Source of the DNA: Sphingomonas sp. ERG5 | GTDB lineage: Bacteria > Pseudomonadota > Alphaproteobacteria > Sphingomonadales > Sphingomonadaceae | DNA: 64,000 bases | Direction of reading: 5' to 3' | Assembly (NCBI RefSeq): GCF_000803065.1 | Contig: NZ_JSXI01000085.1 | Coordinates: 1 to 64,000 of the forward strand | In this document: positions 60,454-64,000 of the stretch, piece after piece | How positions within the stretch are numbered: position 1 is the first letter of the stretch | How the letters are laid out: every line of letters begins with the position of its first letter | The notes under the pieces: model-generated | Database searches by the model: none | Seen by the model: the letters and a program-made list of their open reading frames with translations, nothing else | What the model was told of the DNA's origin: nothing | Made by a program: the position numbers and the translations under genes

Positions 60454-60614
60454 AACAGGGCCTGTTTCGCCACCTGTTATCACCTGTTTTCGCACCTGTT
60501 ATTGTATAACAGGTGGAGCGGGGGCATCTCATTGAAAGAAAATCATAAATTCCGCGCCGATCGCCAACTTTACGGCCCAAAAAAATCATGCCGCAAAAAC
60601 AGGTGAAACAGGCG
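60454..60614. repeat. Iteron element A (CACCTGTT)
   Basis: CACCTGTT repeats at 60471-60478, 60481-60488 and 60493-60500, with a variant GCCTGTTTCG just before. The inverted form AACAGGTG lies at 60508-60515 and 60598-60605, with AAACAGGCG at 60606-60614. A central dyad spans CACCTGTTA-TTGTA-TAACAGGTG (60493-60515). GGGGCATC...TCATTGAA (60521-60536) and CCAACTT (60564-60570) follow. The outer arms (60460-60478 with 60598-60614) are also inverted complements. Layout matches element B, with a different iterated word. Confidence 0.8.
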
Positions 60615-60680
60615 CGGTCTACCGGGCAATCCCGACTATCCTGGTGCCCGTCCAGAGGCTGGAATATTGGCAATCCGCGG

Positions 60681-60861
60681 CTGCTGTTTCGCGCCATGAC
60701 AACGCTGTTCCGCATGCTGTTCCGTGCTGTTTTCATGCTGTTATTCAATAACAGCATGAAGGGGCATCAAGTCATTGAACGACAAGCGGAAATTTCGCCG
60801 AAATTTCCAACTTAACAGCATGGAAAAAATTCACGCCGAAATAACAGCATGAACAGCATGA
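60681..60861. repeat. Iteron element B (CATGCTGTT)
   Basis: CTGTT words are at 60684, 60705, 60717, 60727 and 60738, extended to CATGCTGTT at 60713-60721 and 60734-60742. The inverted AACAGCATG is at 60750-60758, 60814-60822, 60843-60851 and 60852-60860. The central dyad is CATGCTGTTA-TTCAA-TAACAGCATG (60734-60758). GGGGCATCAAGTCATTGAA (60761-60779), a perfect dyad GGAAATTTCG-C-CGAAATTTCC (60788-60808) and CCAACTT (60807-60813) follow. The non-iteron framework matches element A. Confidence 0.8.
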
Positions 60862-61060
60862 AATGTTAGATGTCGTAAGCGGCCCGTCGCCACCCGCCAT
60901 GCCCGGTCAGCTGCACGACCGGAACAGCGATCTACCGACCGCTTCACGCTCCGCACCTGAAGCGCCGAAAGAAATTTACACGGCGATGTCGATTCCCGAA
61001 AACCTCGTTCGTCGTTCCGATGCCAGTCCGATGCGACTGGCTCGACCAAGGAGACAGACG

Positions 61061-61435
61061 ATGCGCGTGATGGTGCTGGTGAAGGCGACTGATGAAAGCG
61101 AACGGGGCTTTTCCCCCACCGCCGAAACGATGGAGATGATGGAGGCGATGGGCCGGTTCAATGACGAACTGATCAAGGCCGGCATCATGCTGCCCGGGAG
61201 CGGCGATGGGCTCAAACCGTCCTCGGAGGGCAAGCGGATTGCATTTGACGGGCCCGGCCGCACGCTCATCGATGGGCCTTTCGCCGAGACCCGCGAACTG
61301 GTCGCCGGCTTCTGGCTGTGGGACGTCAAGGACATGGCCGAGGCGGTCGCCTGGGTGAAGCGCTGCCCCAATCCCATGCCGGGCCCGAGCGAGATCGAAA
61401 TCCGTCCGCTGTATGAGATGGCCGACCTGCAATGA
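61061..61435 (+). CDS. YCII/DGPF-domain protein linked to an ECF sigma factor
   Basis: A 124-residue protein. Landmarks are MRVMVLVKATDESERGFSPTAETMEMM at the start and the DGPF motif TLIDGPFAETRELVAGFWLWDVKDMAEAV near residues 66-92. AAGGAG lies seven to twelve bases before ATG 61061. DGPF proteins accompany ECF sigma factors of the type found 83 bases downstream. Their activity is unknown; some YCII folds bind small ligands. Confidence 0.88.
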   Translation: MRVMVLVKATDESERGFSPTAETMEMMEAMGRFNDELIKAGIMLPGSGDGLKPSSEGKRIAFDGPGRTLIDGPFAETRELVAGFWLWDVKDMAEAVAWVKRCPNPMPGPSEIEIRPLYEMADLQ

Positions 61436-61518
61436 CATTCTGACGCCGCAGGTCGTCCACACCTTCCGCTGCCGGCGGGTCCGCTTGCCTCCCTCATGGC
61501 TTTGTCCGACAAGGCCGC

Positions 61519-62784
61519 ATGACGGCAGGCGAGACGCACCAGGCGATCGAAGCGATTTTTCGCATGGAACGGGCCAGGCTTATCGCGAGTCTGGCCCGCT
61601 TTGCGGGCAATATCGATCTTGCCGAGGAAATGGCGCAGGACGCGCTACTCATTGCCCTGGCCGAATGGCCCAGGACCGGCGTTCCCGCCAATCCCGGCGC
61701 ATGGCTGATGACTGCCGCCAAACACCGCGCCATTGACGTGGCCCGTCGCGACAGGATGCGCGAGCGCAAACATGAGGAGATCGCGCGGGAGCTGGATGGC
61801 GAGGCCGACGGCACGGACGTGAACGCGGCCTTGGACGATGATCTGGGCGACGAACTGCTCGGACTCATCTTCACGGCTTGCCACCCGATCGTGTCGGCCG
61901 ATGCCCGCGCCGCGCTCACGCTGCGGGTCATCGGCGGCCTGACCACCGACGAAATCGCCCGGGCTTTCCTGTCGAGCGAAGTGACGATCGCGCAGCGTAT
62001 CGTTCGCGCGAAGAAGACGATCGGCAAGGCCGGACTGAGCTTCGAGGTGCCGCGCGGCGCCGAACGGGCGGCGCGGCTCTCCTCGGTGCTTGAGGTCGTC
62101 TACCTCATCTTCAATGAAGGCTATGCCGCCACGGCGGGCGACGACCTGGTCCGGCCGAGCCTGTGCCTGGAGGCGCAACGGCTGGGCCGCATCCTTGCCG
62201 CGCTGATGCCCGAGGAAGCCCCCGAAAAGTCGGAAGTGTTTGGCTTGCTGGCCCTGATGGAAATCCAGGCGTCGCGCTTGCCGGCCCGGACCGGGCCGGA
62301 CGGTGCTGTTGTCCCGCTGACCGAGCAGAATCGCGCGCGCTGGGACCCATTGCTGATCCGCCGGGGTTTTGAGGCGCTGGCCCGCGCGGAAGCGCTTGGC
62401 GGCGCCGATGGCCCCTATGCATTGCAAGCCGCGCTTGCCGCCTGCCATGCGCGTGCGCTCGGTCCGGCCGATACCGACTGGCCCCGCATCGCGGCGCTTT
62501 ACGACCGGTTGCGCATTGTGATGCTCTCGCCGGTGGTCGACCTTAATCGGGCGATCGCTCACAGCATGGCTTATGGTCCCGAGTCAGGCCTGCGGCTGCT
62601 GGACGAGATCGCCGACGATGCCGCGCTGCGCCACTATGCGCCCTTGCCGGCGGCGAAGGGCGACTTCCTGTTTCGGGCTGGCCGGCGTGCCGAGGCTCGC
62701 GTCGAATTCGAGGCGGCGGCCAAGCTCACCCGCAACGGGCGGGAAGCGGCCTTTCTCCTCGCCCGCGCCGAGGCTTGCGATTGA
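61519..62784 (+). CDS. ECF sigma factor with C-terminal helical-repeat domain (ECF42-like)
   Basis: A 421-residue protein. Region 2 is ERARLIASLARFAGNIDLAEEMAQDALLIALAEWPRTGVPANPGAWLMTAAKHRAIDVARRDRM. Region 4 is LTLRVIGGLTTDEIARAFLSSEVTIAQRIVRAKKTI. After about residue 185 comes a TPR-like extension (VYLIFNEGYAATAGDDLVRPSLCLEAQRLGRIL...) of 230 residues, typical of the group that carries its own control domain in place of an anti-sigma factor. It is paired with a DGPF gene, as in that group. Promoter targets unknown. Confidence 0.9.
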   Translation: MTAGETHQAIEAIFRMERARLIASLARFAGNIDLAEEMAQDALLIALAEWPRTGVPANPGAWLMTAAKHRAIDVARRDRMRERKHEEIARELDGEADGTDVNAALDDDLGDELLGLIFTACHPIVSADARAALTLRVIGGLTTDEIARAFLSSEVTIAQRIVRAKKTIGKAGLSFEVPRGAERAARLSSVLEVVYLIFNEGYAATAGDDLVRPSLCLEAQRLGRILAALMPEEAPEKSEVFGLLALMEIQASRLPARTGPDGAVVPLTEQNRARWDPLLIRRGFEALARAEALGGADGPYALQAALAACHARALGPADTDWPRIAALYDRLRIVMLSPVVDLNRAIAHSMAYGPESGLRLLDEIADDAALRHYAPLPAAKGDFLFRAGRRAEARVEFEAAAKLTRNGREAAFLLARAEACD

Positions 62785-62810
62785 GTGCATCGATCGCCGG
62801 AGCGATCCGG

Positions 62811-62942
62811 AGTGGTTTCGAGCTGGGTTGATCCACCACCCCCGTTCGCCCTGAGCCTGTCGAAGGGCACGCGCGGCGCATGGGCTTCGACAGGCTCAGG
62901 GCGAACGGAGGGGGCGATTCCACCCAAGTCGAAGCCGCTCTA
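62811..62942. repeat. Sphingomonad-type intergenic palindrome, copy 4 (complete)
   Basis: GTGGTTTCGAGCTGGGTTGATCCACCACCCCCGTTCGCCCTGAGCCTGTCGAAGG is followed by a short centre (GCACGCGCGGCGCATG). The inverted half GGCTTCGACAGGCTCAGGGCGAACGGAGGGGGCGATTCCACCCAAGTCGAAGCCGCTCTA ends at 62942. The final CTA is the complement of the stop codon of the leftward DNA-repair gene. Thus the element ends exactly on that gene's stop. Confidence 0.88.
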
Positions 62943-64000
62943 GTCGGGCAGCAGTTCGAACGACGCCCGGCCATGGACCTGGCCGTTGATCAGAATCTCG
63001 ATGTCATGGCGGCCCGGATAGTGAATGCGGGTGGTGAAGTTCGCGATCGATTGCCGCTTTCGCACCTGTTCGACGGCGCCCTCCGCCAGCTCCAGCGTCT
63101 TGAGTTTGAACACCTTGGCGGCGACGCCCCCTGACTTTTTGACGTAGTGGATCGCATAATCGACCACCAGCCGCTGGGATTCGTCGGCGAGGGAGGACAG
63201 TTCGAACGCGATGTCGATCGTCTGCCCCAATGTGATGGCGGCGGGCGAGACGCGCAGGCCGGTCAGCGCCACCCGTGGTACCGCGCCTGCGCCGATGATC
63301 GTCAGGGCGCGGCGGTCGCCTTTCTTGATCAGGCTGCGCAGCGCATGTTTCGCGATCCACGCGGTGCCGGTTTTCTCCAGCGGCCACCGCTCGATACGGT
63401 CAAGCGCCCAGGCCGGGTTATCCTTGGTGATGTCGTTGAGGCTGTTGGCGACCGACCGGCGAACATAGAGGCTCGGATCGTCCTTCAGGGCATTGAGGAT
63501 CGGCTCGAGCGGTGACGGGTCGCGCATGAGCGGCTTGATCTGGAACGACCAGGGCAGGCGCGGCCGGCTGCCTTCGCTGGCCAGCCGGCGGACATGCTCA
63601 TTCTCGTCATGAGCCCATGTCTCCATGACCGCGAGCGTTCGGGCGAAATCGCGTTGCAGGAAATGGCGCACGGCGAATTCCGACGAGCCGAAGGTCGTGA
63701 AGAATTTGAGCGCGTCCATCGACGTTTCGAAATGCCCGGCGCCATGACGCGCGACATAGTCGGGCAGGATCAGGGTCACGAAACTGCTGTTCAGGCGCGG
63801 CGCCAGTTCGCGCAGCACGGCGATATTTGCCGCGTAATCGCCGGGCAGTGCCGCATGCAGGCTTTCCGCCACGCGGCCCATGCGCGCCATCAGCGAACCC
63901 TGATCGAAGTCGCTGCAGCGGGCGAGAAACAAGGCCCGGTCAAAGGCCGGTGAAACCAGGCTCGCTTCGTCGGCAATGTGGCGAATGCGCTGCGGATTGA
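62940..64000 (-). CDS. DNA alkylation repair protein, HEAT-repeat type (5' end outside window)
   Basis: A leftward gene open to the right edge; about 353 codons are visible. The N-terminal part reads NPQRIRHIADEASLVSPAFDRALFLARCSDFDQGSLMARM, continuing into ALPGDYAANIAVLRELAPRL. HEAT repeats such as FARTLAVMETWAHDENEHVRRLASEGSRPRLPW and DPSLYVRRSVANSLNDITKDNPAW place it near the AlkC/AlkD family of alkylpurine glycosylases. The C-terminal region has an Ig-like beta domain ending ASFELLPD, as in AlkC-type proteins. Its stop lies in palindrome copy 4. The start codon cannot be seen. Confidence 0.85.
   Translation of the reverse strand, partial: NPQRIRHIADEASLVSPAFDRALFLARCSDFDQGSLMARMGRVAESLHAALPGDYAANIAVLRELAPRLNSSFVTLILPDYVARHGAGHFETSMDALKFFTTFGSSEFAVRHFLQRDFARTLAVMETWAHDENEHVRRLASEGSRPRLPWSFQIKPLMRDPSPLEPILNALKDDPSLYVRRSVANSLNDITKDNPAWALDRIERWPLEKTGTAWIAKHALRSLIKKGDRRALTIIGAGAVPRVALTGLRVSPAAITLGQTIDIAFELSSLADESQRLVVDYAIHYVKKSGGVAAKVFKLKTLELAEGAVEQVRKRQSIANFTTRIHYPGRHDIEILINGQVHGRASFELLPD

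Larger units (their letters stand above)
60088..61060. other. Gene-free region of 0.97 kb between oxoprolinase and the DGPF gene
   Basis: It holds palindrome copy 3 (60179-60297), iteron elements A and B, and the ribosome site (AAGGAG) of the next gene. AT content rises sharply between 60420 and 60870. Open frames here are short, Asn/Ser/Arg-rich and produced by the repeats, so I call no gene. Confidence 0.75.

Noticed and set aside
60410..60815. Short ORFs over the iteron region (for example 60410-60757 minus and 60588-60815 plus)
   Set aside because: Products are low-complexity Asn/Ser/Arg strings that follow the repeats, without ribosome sites or family motifs.

Overview
The window is a GC-rich alphaproteobacterial chromosome segment, most probably from Sphingomonas or a close relative. 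The clues are a split glycine decarboxylase (gcvPA/gcvPB) behind a tandem glycine riboswitch, a eukaryote-like (type 3) prolyl-tRNA synthetase, the str-S10-spc-alpha ribosomal gene order, and an intergenic palindrome family built on TTCGACA(A/G)GCTCAGG. No rRNA, tRNA, CRISPR array, insertion sequence or intact integrase was seen.

Layout. 1-7.3 kb: the 3' end of an S1/P1 nuclease, then the glycine-cleavage operon gcvT-gcvH-gcvPA-gcvPB, two small membrane proteins and a DUF938 gene. 7.3-12.1 kb: accessory genes, namely a ribbon-helix-helix repressor with a striking operator array, a relic of the DUF938 gene, a trimeric autotransporter adhesin and a DMT transporter. 12.6-19.7 kb: proS, a PDZ/aspartyl-protease-like protein, an AraC regulator, trhO and glpD. 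19.8-36.5 kb: rpsL-rpsG-fusA-tuf, the S10 operon (rpsJ to rpsQ), the spc operon (rplN to secY) and adk. 36.5-41.8 kb: a 5.4 kb block inserted between adk and rpsM. It holds an SRPBCC protein, a tiny secreted peptide, a two-component system, a class A beta-lactamase with a divergent AmpR-type regulator, and a small membrane protein. 41.8-44.5 kb: the alpha operon (rpsM, rpsK, rpoA, rplQ) ending at a clear terminator. 44.6-49.2 kb: a prolyl oligopeptidase, an AT-richer secreted protein and guaA.

49.2-52.2 kb looks like a small genomic-island remnant at the guaA 3' end. An 18-bp copy of the guaA terminus lies 3.0 kb downstream, and between the copies sit two alpha/beta hydrolases and a TetR regulator with overlapping divergent promoters. 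52.3-60.1 kb: an ArsR-SRPBCC-GST operon, then a DUF969-DUF979-DUF2891 operon divergent from a full-length 5-oxoprolinase/hydantoinase. 60.1-61 kb is non-coding and holds two related repeat elements whose iterated motif differs between copies. 61-64 kb: a DGPF/YCII protein with its ECF sigma factor, and a DNA alkylation repair protein cut by the window edge.

The translation block is conserved and near certain. The most novel material is non-coding: the iteron elements at 60.45-60.86 kb (with a possible cousin at 12.4 kb), the helically phased operator array at 7.97-8.01 kb, the guaA direct repeats, and the structured spacer between rpsJ and rplC. The ribosomal protein S12 carries Arg at the position where Lys88 is usual, which predicts intrinsic streptomycin resistance.
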